A DNA stretch of 64,000 nt from Westerdykella aurantiaca (taxonomy: Eukaryota > Ascomycota > Dothideomycetes > Pleosporales > Sporormiaceae), in assembly GCA_030412805.1 (NCBI GenBank), contig JASJFJ010000004.1, positions 6,572,001-6,636,000 of the forward strand, read 5' to 3'. Below, piece by piece: positions 44,105 to 54,381 of this stretch (the stretch's first letter is position 1; the number at the start of each line of letters is the position of its first letter). The notes below the pieces were generated by a model. The model saw nothing but the letters and a program-made list of their open reading frames with translations. It was not told the origin of the DNA and did no database searches. The position numbers were made by a program, and so were the translations under genes.

Positions 44105-46217
44105 ATGAAGCACATCGGGTTGAGGCCATATCGCAAAGCAGACCCCAGGACCGAGTCGAAGCCGTCGGCGGTGCCTGCTGCAACCGAATGGGAGCTGGAA
44201 TCCCAGGGTCCACGCGACGAAATAAGAGCGACGAGCTTACATTCGCAAGTGAAAAACACCGGCTCAAACCCCGAAAGCAAGCTCTCTTCCTTGGAAGATA
44301 CGGAAGATGTGGCGACGACAGAGAGCCCCGACGACGGCCAGCCGAAGGAGTCTCCCGAGCAAAGGCAGGGCTACGTCATCGGATGGAAGTTATTCTCGCT
44401 TTTGGCGAGCGTGACATTGGCGGCTTTCTTGATGTTGCTTGATGGGTCCATCATCGGTGTCGCGATTCCGAATATCACGAGCCAATTTAGGTCGCTCGAC
44501 GATATTGGCTGGTATACTGCAGCGTATCAGCTGGCTAGGTAAGTCTGCCGCCGCAGTCGCTCTTGCAGAAGCAGAGAGGCAGTTCGTGGTAAATAGACGC
44601 TGATATGCTCCAGTGCCGCCTTGCAACCGCTGTCCGGGAAGATATACTCGCACTTCAACACCAAATGGGCCTATCTCTTCTTCTTCGCTCTCTTTGAGGT
44701 CGGATCCCTCATCTGCGGTGCTGCCCAATCCTCGAACATGTTGATTGGGGGAAGAGCTATCGCTGGTATGGGGAGCTCTGGTCTTTTAAACGGCGGAATG
44801 ACGATTATCGCTGGGGCCGTTCCTTTGGATAAACGACCAGTGTATACCGGAGTCTACCTCGGAAGTCAGTGTACCGTGAGCTGAGTATCCGCGTCGAAAT
44901 AGTTGCTGATTCATCAAGTCTCCCAACTGGGCATTGTCTGCGGGCCTTTGATCGGAGGTGCTCTGACCCAGTACACGACATGGCGATGGTGTGAGTGGGG
45001 ATGTTCAAGCCCGTTAGTTTTGAGCATCACTGACGTTCGGCAGGCTTCTACCTTAATCTGCCAGTCGGCGCCGTTGCGTTCCTATTGCTTCTTCTGCTGA
45101 AGGTTCCAGAGTTGGTTCCCAAGCCGCCCTTGGACGTTGCCCTCATCAAGAAGACAATCCCCGAGCTAGACCTGATCGGCTTCTCTCTCTTCTCTCCCGC
45201 CGCCATCATGGTTCTGATGGCTCTCCAGTACGGTGGAAACACGTATCCATGGAACAGCTCCCAGGTTATTGGCCTGTTTGTGGGCGCTGGTCTGACAGCC
45301 ATACTTTTCGTCGTCTGGGAAATCCATAGGGACGATCGAGCCATGATTCCTCCAGGAATGGTGGCAAATCGCGTTGTGTGGACCAGCGCGATTAACGGTT
45401 CCATGTTGGTGGCCTCCATGCTGGTGGCGTCACAGTATTTGCCCATTTACTTCCAAGGTGTTCGTGGTTATGGGCCCGCGATGAGCGGCGTAAACACACT
45501 CCCTGGGATTTTGAGTCAGATGCTTACGGTCATCGTGACCGGGTTCATCGGTTCGTTTTCCATCGTGATGCATGCTTCAAATTTCTATCATCTACTGACA
45601 CATTGGTAGTACCGAAGGTCGGATTCTACCTCCCATTTGCCGCCGTCGGCAGCGCAATCAGCGCCGTTGGAAACGGCCTCGTCTCCACCTTTGGTCCTCA
45701 CACGAAGACTGCAACCTGGGTTGGCTACCAGATGATCCTGGGAAGCGGCCGTGGAATCGGCATGCAAATCGTACGGCCAACCAACCTTGTAGGGTTCGAC
45801 ATGTTTAGCAACTGACGTGGATGGCAGGGCATTATCGCTATCCAGAATGTGCTGTCTCCGGAGAAAATTCCTGTCGGGATCGCTTTCATGATCTTCTGCC
45901 AGAACTTCGCGGGCGCCGTCTTCGTCGTCGTCGGCGAAGTCATCTTCACGCACCGTCTCGCCAAGGAGATCGCGAGCCACGCGCCGTCAGTGTCCACTGT
46001 TGCTGCTCTTAGGGCAGGGGCGAGCGCCTCCTCCGTCAGAAAGCTTGTGCCGGCGGGCAGCCTAGAGCTTGCGGGAGTGCTGCAGGCCTTTTCGAATAGT
46101 CTGGACATGGTATTTTATCTGCTCATGGGGCTGTGTCTGGTAGGCTTGGTTGCGGCGTTTGGCATGGGCTGGGTTGACACGCGGAAGACGAAGCGTAAAG
46201 GGGAGCTTACGGACTGA
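44105..46217 (+). CDS. MFS drug efflux transporter (DHA2-like, 14 TM)
   Basis: Six exons, 44105-44538, 44614-44864, 44919-44990, 45044-45550, 45610-45770 and 45828-46217, give 604 residues. A long acidic cytosolic N-terminus (about 90 residues) precedes hydrophobic segments: LFSLLASVTLAAFLMLLDGSIIGVAIP, then YLFFFALFEVGSLICGAA, GGRAIAGMGSSGLLNGG (motif A-like), QLGIVCGPLIGGALTQYTTWRWCFYLNLPVG (motif C, rebuilt over two introns) and further spans to the C-terminus. It resembles toxin-efflux pumps of fungal polyketide clusters (aflatoxin AflT type). Likely role: plasma-membrane export of the product and self-protection. It forms the right end of the cluster. Confidence 0.92.
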
Positions 46218-46621
46218 AAGAGCACGACGCGCGGCGGGATGGGATATACTATACTACTCGTGTTGGTTATAGTGCTAAGTACGCTATGCGTAGACCCGGA
46301 ATCAGTGCACCGTCATGCCACCACTGCCTCAATTTCAAGACCACAAGGTTCAAGTTAGTCACATCAAGCGACAATTTCCAGTTTTCAATACCAGAATACG
46401 TGCCATTAATCCATAATCCCAGCCCCATGCCTCATTAACATAATAAATGCGTGCCATGCTCATGCAGAACTTAGGAAATCTAATCCTAATCGTACATAGT
46501 GTGCGCCGACCCTAACTATGAAAAACGAAAACCAACGTCGGCCGCGTAGCATAACAACTTTTCAAGTCACGACAGTGTCACTGAAACAACCAATCGCAGG
46601 CAGATGGGTGGAAACCGTACT
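46218..46621. other. Convergent spacer, right cluster border
   Basis: The MFS gene and the CYK3 gene end here tail to tail. AT-rich, with TATACTATACTACT near 46246; consistent with 3' UTRs. No other signal. Confidence 0.5.
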
Positions 46622-49600
46622 CTACTGCCCCGTCCATTGGGCGAAAACACACCACCTAGCACTCCGATCCGCCAATACGAGTGCGCGCCAGATTCCCCTC
46701 TCTCCAATCTTGATGACCGTCTCCCATGTCGACGTCAGGTCGGGACTGCCATCCTCGCCCTTTGCGCCGACCCCAGTCATATGTTCCGCTTTCCTCGTCA
46801 AACGGATGATCTTCCCGGACGGTGTCTGTATCGCCAGTTTCGCTGGTTTCAGCGCGTGCGTTCCTGGGGCGCCGGAGTTCGACGAGGACGTGGAAGGGTT
46901 GGAGCTGTAGTTGGAGCCGGAGGCGGAGATGGAATGCATGCTCATGGCAGAAGTAGGCCGTGTGATACCAAAGGGCGCGGGGCTGGCACGGCCGCCAACC
47001 CCTGTGGAGCTGTCGTGGGAATTGGAGCGCGTTGCTGTTGACGATGGGTGCTGGCGGACGGTGAAGACGTAGGTGTTGTTGAGGGCCAAGTTGGCGCATT
47101 GAGGTTGCGCGATGTAGAGGTCATGCCTTTGGGCGTGAGGAGTTGGATGCAAAGTGAGGAAAGTATAGGGCGGGTTGCTGCCTGTGTGATTTATGGGTAG
47201 CGCGAGAGCAAGGGAGTGAGGGTTGTGTTTGTTGGAGTGCTGGTGTCAATCAGTAAAAAGAGGACTAGAAAAATGGAAAGCAACATACCATGAGACCGCG
47301 AGGTCCGGCATATACCTTCAACACGCCATGACCCTCATCCCCTGGGAGAAGCGCCTTAACAGTGTAACGCTTCTGGCCAGCTATCCATTCCGCTTGCGCC
47401 AATGCAGGTTTCTTGACTATGTCGCCACTTTCGAAATAATCCCCATCAGCGTCTTGCGTAATGGCCTTTGCTTCTACCTCTGCGACACATTCTACATCCT
47501 CTGGCACATTAATGTAGATGTGCGCGAGTTCTAGATTGTCCAGATTCAGCAGGCTCGTGTCAAAGTCGACCATGTGCAATCGATGCTTGAAATAAGTAGG
47601 GCTAGCGCATGGCAGCGCCATCAGTACTTCATGCGGTTGCGGCGGGCATATGTGCTGTTGTTCCGGGAGAAGTGGGACATGTGTGTAGCAGATCTCCATC
47701 GGTCGAGCGAGAAAATACCACGGATCCGCGGTCTGGGAGCCAACGTCAGAGTAGAGCGCACGCTTGGGGTTGGTTGGGCCCGCGAGGGAGCAATCCATAA
47801 TGCGCCATTCGCCTTCGACGATGACTGCGTTCCAGAAATGATTTGGGCTGGCCACACTTTCCAGGTCCAATGTTTCGCCAGGAGTCTTGAGATAACCGCG
47901 AACGACCTCTGCGTGCAGACCGACGGCTGTGCACATCTCTGCAACTAGGATTGCAATTTCTTGGGAGCAGCCTCGTTTATTTTGTAGTACGAGCCGAGTG
48001 TCAATCTCGCCCTCAAAATCCTCTTCCCAGCATATCCGCTCGCTGGTCCAAGTGAAAATGGCTCGTAGCCGTTGGACGTCGCTTCTGTATGGTCGACAGA
48101 CATAACCTTGTGCGAGAGATGCGGGTGTAGTGCCAAGCGGAATGCTGTTGATAAACCTTGTGCTCTTGTCGACCAATGTGAGATTAGACATTGTGAAGTC
48201 TGTGGGTTCAGTAATAGGCAACCCGTCTAGGCCTTCGTCTCCTTCCGCGGACTCGTAGAGAATGTCAACGGGGTTGATCACTGGAATATCCAGCATGGTG
48301 CAACGGTCTGCCCGCTCTAGCCGCTCATTCTTGCTAAGTGAGTTCGAGCGGTTAACATCACGACGAACTTGAACCCAGTCAATGGAACCACCCAATCCCA
48401 TGTCGCGAGCGGCGTTAGATTGAGCAGCGGTACCTCCGGCAATTGCTGTAGGAATTCCGTCATCCATGCGACTCGCGGCGCGACTAGCAGCACGACTGGC
48501 CGCCCGACTAGCAGCGCGTGAACCCGGTCTGCTTAGCGATCCAGCTGCAATAGTGCTTCGAGCATTGGCCGCCGATGTCTTTGCGGTGTCTATCATCTTG
48601 CGGAAAAAACCACTCTTCTTTGGTTTAGGCGCTGTGAGCCCCCCGAGCGGGTCCTGTCCTTCCTTCACTTCTCCAGACCAGCTATTGCTTTGTTGATGGA
48701 GGCTTTCAGGGCGAGGCTGGGATGCATGGCTTGAATGGTACGTTACTCCTGTGAAGGGCGTTTCTGGGCGCCCTGCGTCAAAACCATACGCCTTAGGGGT
48801 GGCTTCAGGATCTTCCATGACACTGACTGGCCGATCTTTTGCAAGCTTCTTCCGATAGTAGCTGCCCGCACTGGTGGCACTCATGTTGGTAGCTGAATAG
48901 CCAGACATCAAGCTTCGGTTCGTGCTTTGGCTAGTGTGGGTAGTACTTGTTGAGTTGGTCTTGGTGGTAAAGGTCCGGTTGAGCACATTACGGCCGATTT
49001 CGTATGCAGATTTGCGGTGTCGAAGTAATCGCGAGCTGTGCTTTCGCACGATATCCTGCTGCTGTGCATCTTCGGAAGATACCGGTCTTGCTGCCTGATA
49101 AGCGGGATTCTTAGGGGGAACTGCAGGTGGAGGTCCATTTGAATCCGGAGGGATGAATAACTCATCATCTGTACGACCTTGACTCTCCTGTGCCTGTAGC
49201 CGCCTCAATCTGCTTTCCATTCTTTGGACATAGCTTTGTACCTGCGGGGGGCCGTCATCCCAGCTCTTATTCCTATCTCTAAAGCTTTCGCCATCAGCAC
49301 AGGCCTGGCTGCCCATTTCTAGTGCCGTCTGTGCCCGGACCTTCTTCGCAGTGGCTTGATAGATCTGATCAAATGCCTCGGGGGACCATGGGTTCGCTGG
49401 TGTGGCCGGCTGGTCAGGGGAGTGCGCACTCCGGGACATGGTCATGTCTTGTAAAGATGACATCACGTCGTTCATGGCATTCGTCAAAGGAGAGGGAGTG
49501 AAGTTTCCGGAGTTTCGTGGTCGATGCTCGGGAGTGTAAGGCGCGGGAGTGTGAGGCACCGGACTAGGGTAAGCCCTGGGAGATGGCGCAGGGGACGGCG

Positions 49601-50598
49601 TCCCATGGGGATTGTAGGGAACGCGGTGTGGAGGCGGCGGTGGTGGGGGAGGTGATCCATAATCATCGAATGGTGCAGGCGATGGGCCTCGGGAATATGC
49701 TTGATACTGGAACGATGGGGCAGGGGATAGTCCACGCGACTGAGGGCGATAATCCTTGGGTGGCGCGGGAGATGGGCCGCGTGAGTAGGCTTGGTATTGG
49801 AAAGAAGGGGCCGGTGAGGCACTGCGCGAGTGCGGCCTGTAGTCTTGCGGTGGAAGGGGAGATGCTGCGCGAGGGGCGGTTCGATACTGTGCAGGTGGAG
49901 CTGGAGATGCCGCACGAGAGTAGGCGTCAAAGTTAGACTGAGGTGCAGGGGATACAGCACGGGGGGCACTGGACCGCTTCGACGTTGGACGTGGCGAAAC
50001 AGCTCTGAGGTTGGAGGCGGGCTGTGGGCCCGGAGAGTTTGTCTCACGGCTTTCGGTGGACAGCCTCTTCATGGACGAGTATGGCTTATGCGTGACCTTG
50101 AGGCTCCCATGCGCACTGCCTCCCGCCTTCTGGGCCTCTCGTGCTGCGGCCGCGGGGTTCGGTGAGCCGGCTGCAGCATAGGCGGTGAAGGGTTTCCTAA
50201 ACATGCTCTTGCTTTTCTGCGGCGGCTGTTTCTGCTGCTGCTGTTGCGCGCTGTTCTGTCGCGATATTGTACCATTGTGCGTGAGAGGGCTCGCGTTCCG
50301 GCTCCAGGGCTGAAAATCCTCGTGCAATAGTTCGACAAAGTTGGATGGGAAGAGGCCAACCATGCGCCGGTCGCGCTTGAGGCGGCCCATCCACCATGAT
50401 CCGTCGCCTGCATTGAGACACTCGATGAGGTCACCTTCGATAAAGCCCAGGTCCCGTTTTGTCTGATTGCACTGTTAGTCGAGCGTCATACTGTAGAGGA
50501 GCAGAGAGCCGAAGTTCACTCACCTCCCCTCCCCAAGAGTATATTGCTTTACACCAGCACGGAAAGCGTGTGGGAAGCTGTTGAGCGGCCGGCGGCAT
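46622..50598 (-). CDS. CYK3: Cytokinesis protein Cyk3 homologue (SH3 - transglutaminase-like)
   Basis: Exons 50598-50524, 50462-47289 and 47239-46622 give 1,288 residues. The N-terminal SH3 domain is split by intron 1 and reads PCWCKAIYSWGGE, then DLGFIEGDLIECLNAGDGSWWMGRL and GLFPSNFVELL. A long disordered, Pro/Ser-rich centre follows, then a transglutaminase-like core with Cys in RGCSQEIAILVAE, His in ASPNHFWNAVI and Asp in WRIMDCSLAGP, and a C-terminal domain (VFTVRQHPSS, GEDGSPDLTSTWETVIKIGE). Cyk3 acts at the contractile ring and septum during cytokinesis. It is a conserved fungal housekeeping gene and marks the region outside the cluster. The short final intron at 47288-47240 is required to reach the conserved C-terminus. 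Confidence 0.92.
48465..48535 (-). repeat. RAAS tandem repeat coding stretch in CYK3
   Basis: Within exon 2 the four-residue unit R-A-A-S is repeated four times, from near-identical 12-nt units. A second coding repeat family, PSPAPSFQYQAYSRG and relatives, lies at about 49650-49920. Confidence 0.8.
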
Positions 50599-51698
50599 TC
50601 CAAAATGTTACGGTCCGTGGTATGATTGCGCGCGTTGTAGCAGCTCATTCACTGCTGCTAGACCGAGGGTATAACATCCAATGTCGGCGATAATTAAAAA
50701 GCAGACCACAGACCAAGCCACCGGCTTTGTTTCAAGCGAACGATTTTCGGATGGGTAGTAATGTTGGGCGTGGAGCGTATCCTGTGGGTGGAGCGAACGC
50801 GTGCGTCACGCGCGGTGTGTATACCGACCGATATCGATAGCGACGGGAGGGAGGTGTGGAGGGGATAATATGGCTGGCGATGGGCGATATAATGGTATCC
50901 AGAGGGTATATTCGGTGGAGCCGATTTCGCACGGCGGGCGGGCCAGCGACGGTGCGGGTCGATGATCGCTGTGTTTGTTGTAGGATCCTGGCTGGTGTTG
51001 TGTTGCTCAGACAACCATCGCCGCCAAGCCTCCGATCTTCCCCTGCGCGCCCGAGCGCGACCGCGTTACACCAAATCCGACCTGGATTCCGTGTGTTTCC
51101 TGGCCTTCGATCTCATAAAATTAGATGTGCCCGGGTTTCTTCACAGTTATGACGACATGGCCCGTCTCGAGGGGTGCGAACAAGATCTGCGTATCGTTTG
51201 GTTCTTTGCTTGTCCTATCCATCTCCACCGGTACCTTCGAGTGCGGGGGTCAGCGTAATCGAAAATCTACATAAGAATTCTGACTCGAGTAGTCTATTGA
51301 AACCGTAAACTTGCACAAGTGCTGCAGCTCCATACTGCCTCACCCGTTGTGCTGCATCGGTGTAACACCAACCGGACGTGAAGTCGTGCGATGTCGTTGC
51401 TCGGGCGGCCAACCCGGATAGATCGATAGATCAGACTGCCGGAGCGGCGCACAAGACTGAAACATTCGACTAGTCTCATACCATGTGGTTGGAACACCGT
51501 TAAATATTTTAGGAAGATCCAAGTATTAGTTACTACCAGTTGATGAGTCACAAGAAAAGCATCACTGATATTTAAATTCGAAAGGGACAAACTTGATGGT
51601 ATTATGCAATTTGAAAGCAAAGAGCTATTGGGAGACAGGACAGAGAAGACGAACTTATGAGCTGATAGGGAACTGCGCCATTGCAAGGCCAATCATCC
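50599..51698. other. Intergenic region upstream of CYK3
   Basis: A 1.1-kb stretch with the CYK3 promoter and the 3' flank of the first RING gene. Frames of 98-132 codons on both strands lack motifs. No repeats seen. Confidence 0.5.
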
Positions 51699-52697
51699 CT
51701 AATGTCCCATCCCACCGCCTACGAGAGCTGGGCATAGTTCCTGCAGGATCGCAGTCAGCTGCTCCGAATAACCTCGAAGAAGGCGAATGTTCTCCTCGAG
51801 CCTTGCCACGCGGGTCGCATAGTCGAATGCATCAGCCCATTCCGCTGGGGTTATGGATTCGAGGAACATATTCAAATCGTCTGCGGGCATCTCGATATCG
51901 CCTGTCTGGTCGGGACGGCGGTGGAATAGCTCCGCACGGCACAAGGGGCAGGTGTTGCAGCTAGCACTATCGCTGTTCACCCAAGTCTCTAGGCATTCCG
52001 CGCCGACAATGTGGTTACATACGAGGCAGACGGGGCCGTCAGGACCTTCCTGATACTCCTCCAGACAGATGGGGCACCGCTCGCTGCTCATGGCCTCTGT
52101 AAACGGCACAGCGGTCGCAATCACTTCGGTGTTCTGCTCCTCGGTTTCGTCATTTCCGACCATGTTGCTCGCGTTCTCGGCCTCCCCGAACGTTCCCCGA
52201 TCCTCTAGATCGCCCTGGAGCTCCTCTAGCTGCTCTGTTAGGTAGGCTACGCTTTGGTCAATATGCTCTATGAGGTTACCAACCGTCACAGCCCGTGGCG
52301 CGTACCCTTCCCTGGCCCTGGTCAAGTTTCCCAAATACCTGGGATCGCATCGAAACTGAGCGGCATCCCAAAGGTGCCAGAGAACATGACCTCGGATCTG
52401 GATAGGATCTCGGCCCTCATCAGAACGCGGGAGCGGCCCTGCCTCAACTCCGAATCTGCGCCTCCAGGCCTCATACTTCATGCGCCAATGGTTCGTGGCG
52501 AGGTTGGCATGGATCACCGCCCTCCGGATTTCCTCATCTTCGTCTGTCGGGAAATGCATGTAGGGGAGCGCTGCAGCGCGGTCATGCAAGCTTTCCCCTT
52601 GAGCTTCGAGCCTACTGCCAAGGTCGTAGAGTCTCTGCCAGACATGGGAATAGTCTGGGTCTTCGCTTGTTTGAAGAACCTGCATATTCATGGCCAT
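51699..52697 (-). CDS. RING-finger protein A (putative E3 ubiquitin ligase)
   Basis: Single exon, 332 residues from the first ATG at 52697 (upstream the frame has only a TTG). The N-terminal half is helical and charged; a RING domain lies at roughly residues 205-255 with the cysteine/histidine series CPICLEEY, CLVCNHIVGAECLETW and CNTCPLCRAELF. A C-terminal helix (RLEENIRLLRGYSEQLTAILQEL) closes the protein. RING proteins of this shape normally pass ubiquitin from an E2 to a target. The neighbouring gene is a diverged relative in the same orientation. Target and partner cannot be inferred. Confidence 0.8.
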   Translation of the reverse strand: MAMNMQVLQTSEDPDYSHVWQRLYDLGSRLEAQGESLHDRAAALPYMHFPTDEDEEIRRAVIHANLATNHWRMKYEAWRRRFGVEAGPLPRSDEGRDPIQIRGHVLWHLWDAAQFRCDPRYLGNLTRAREGYAPRAVTVGNLIEHIDQSVAYLTEQLEELQGDLEDRGTFGEAENASNMVGNDETEEQNTEVIATAVPFTEAMSSERCPICLEEYQEGPDGPVCLVCNHIVGAECLETWVNSDSASCNTCPLCRAELFHRRPDQTGDIEMPADDLNMFLESITPAEWADAFDYATRVARLEENIRLLRGYSEQLTAILQELCPALVGGGMGH

Positions 52698-52772
52698 GTT
52701 GTGGTCGTTACTGGAACGGTGTAGTCTGATAGAGTATCGAGTCTGCAACCAGAAGTCAGAGCAGCGTCGCAA

Positions 52773-53367
52773 GTTCTGCTCCTATTCAGCAGAGTCTGAC
52801 GATCAATTTCTCGAATGACTGGTTGTGGTTGGGTGTGATTCGATGGTTGGTGAGGATGTGCTGTGCGAAGTGGGTGGAGAATATATGTGCGTAGGACTGT
52901 CACTGTGCAAGGTATGGGACAACACTGTGTAGGAACGCTATGGAATGGGGACGTATCATTGTAGTCACCTAGTGGCATTCTAGTTGTACAATGTGGACGG
53001 GCTGGACTCATGTTGGGCACCTGCATGCACGATTCTTTACATATCTCCGTTGATAATCTCTGCATGCTCAGCCTTAATAGGAACGGGAGCTAAGAAGAGA
53101 GTTACTATGGCATAAACAGTGCTTACGAACCGATAGAGACTCACATGTTTACCTAAGTTTTCACCTAAATCGAGACTGCCCAAGAAAGGGAAGTCGTCAC
53201 TGTTAAAGCAAGACAATTTATTATAAGTACTTCCAACCTTGAACGAGGCCTCCTTTACGTGGCTAAATGAACATTGAAATTAAATGCCGATTGAAACGTC
53301 GATCAACCTACCTCACCTATAAAAAGGCCGTCATGTTTCCCGATGCTTGGCTGTCCCATTGATACGA
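52773..53367. other. Spacer between the two RING genes
   Basis: About 0.6 kb plus the 75 bp upstream of gene A. Promoter of gene A and 3' flank of gene B. A 125-codon minus frame overlaps the promoter without motifs. Confidence 0.45.
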
Positions 53368-54381
53368 TCAAGGGGCCAAGTCCGTTAGAATTCGCACAAG
53401 TTGGGCGGAGTAGGATGTCAGTACAGCGATCATATACCGCAGAATTGCCTTCTGATGGGGAATATTGCGATCTACCTCTCCCGACAGGTTAGCTTGGACC
53501 TGCCAGAACGAATCCATAAGCTGCCGTTCGAGTTGCTTATATCGGTATTGACGGCGCACATGGAATAACAATGCCCGACAACACGGACAAGTGTTATGAT
53601 TATGCCGTGTGCCGTTGATCCAGAGACCCAAGCAGTCAGAACCCATAAGGTGATCGCAGGAAAGAAGACGAACGGGGAATTCTGTCTCCCCGTCCATTTC
53701 GAAATCTTCATGGCAAATGGGACATGGCTCACCTCCAGCATCTGCCAATGGCACCCTCCGCGAGACATCCGTGGCCCGAATACCTACGTTGACAAGCTCC
53801 ATCGGGTTTTCATAGACCTCTTCCCGCCCAGCCCCCAAGGTTTGGAGACGATAATCCAGGTTTTCAATGTAGTGAGCTAACCGGATTTGGAGAGCTGCTG
53901 CGCTCAGGGAGTTCGTAGTATAACTCGCCTGAACAGCTTCGCGATCACCCATCATATCTTGCGTCGTACAACATTCCAGGGCATTGCAAATTTCATGAAG
54001 GAAATGGGCCCGAAAGGTGATGATGCTCTTTGCGTATTGCCTGTCTTCGATGATATCTCCATGTTCATCGTAAAGGCGCACCAACAGCTGCCAAAACACC
54101 TCTTTAGCAACTTTTGCTCTTTTCACAGCTGATATCACTTGCCGCTCCTCGTCAGTCAATTCAGAGTCGGTTTTTGTCTCCAGTCTTTCGGCAAGGGCAC
54201 GGAGATCAACAGGCTCATCCGAGTCATCCCCAATTCGCGCACGATCTCCAAGACGGAAAAGGAGCGCAATCAGATCGCTTTGTACGAGGGCTGGATCCAA
54301 TCGCGGATGGATGTTTGGGAGGAGCAAGTTCATCGTCTGGTGGAAGTACTCGTCGCTCATATTTGCTGGAGCGTTGTTCAT
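53368..54381 (-). CDS. RING-finger protein B (putative E3 ubiquitin ligase), relative of RING A
   Basis: Single exon, 337 residues from the ATG at 54381. The RING domain is near residues 220-270: CPICHEDFEMDGE, LLSCDHLMGSDCLGLWI and CPCCRALLFH. It shares with protein A the layout (helical N-terminus of about 200 residues, RING, helical C-terminus ending in a SAQL/LTDLAP-like helix) and single words such as HDE/E-rich N-terminus, DCLGLWIN versus ECLETWVN, and CRALLFH versus CRAELFH, so the two look like an old tandem duplication. Function presumably ubiquitin transfer; no target known. Confidence 0.78.
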   Translation of the reverse strand: MNNAPANMSDEYFHQTMNLLLPNIHPRLDPALVQSDLIALLFRLGDRARIGDDSDEPVDLRALAERLETKTDSELTDEERQVISAVKRAKVAKEVFWQLLVRLYDEHGDIIEDRQYAKSIITFRAHFLHEICNALECCTTQDMMGDREAVQASYTTNSLSAAALQIRLAHYIENLDYRLQTLGAGREEVYENPMELVNVGIRATDVSRRVPLADAGGEPCPICHEDFEMDGETEFPVRLLSCDHLMGSDCLGLWINGTRHNHNTCPCCRALLFHVRRQYRYKQLERQLMDSFWQVQANLSGEVDRNIPHQKAILRYMIAVLTSYSAQLVRILTDLAP

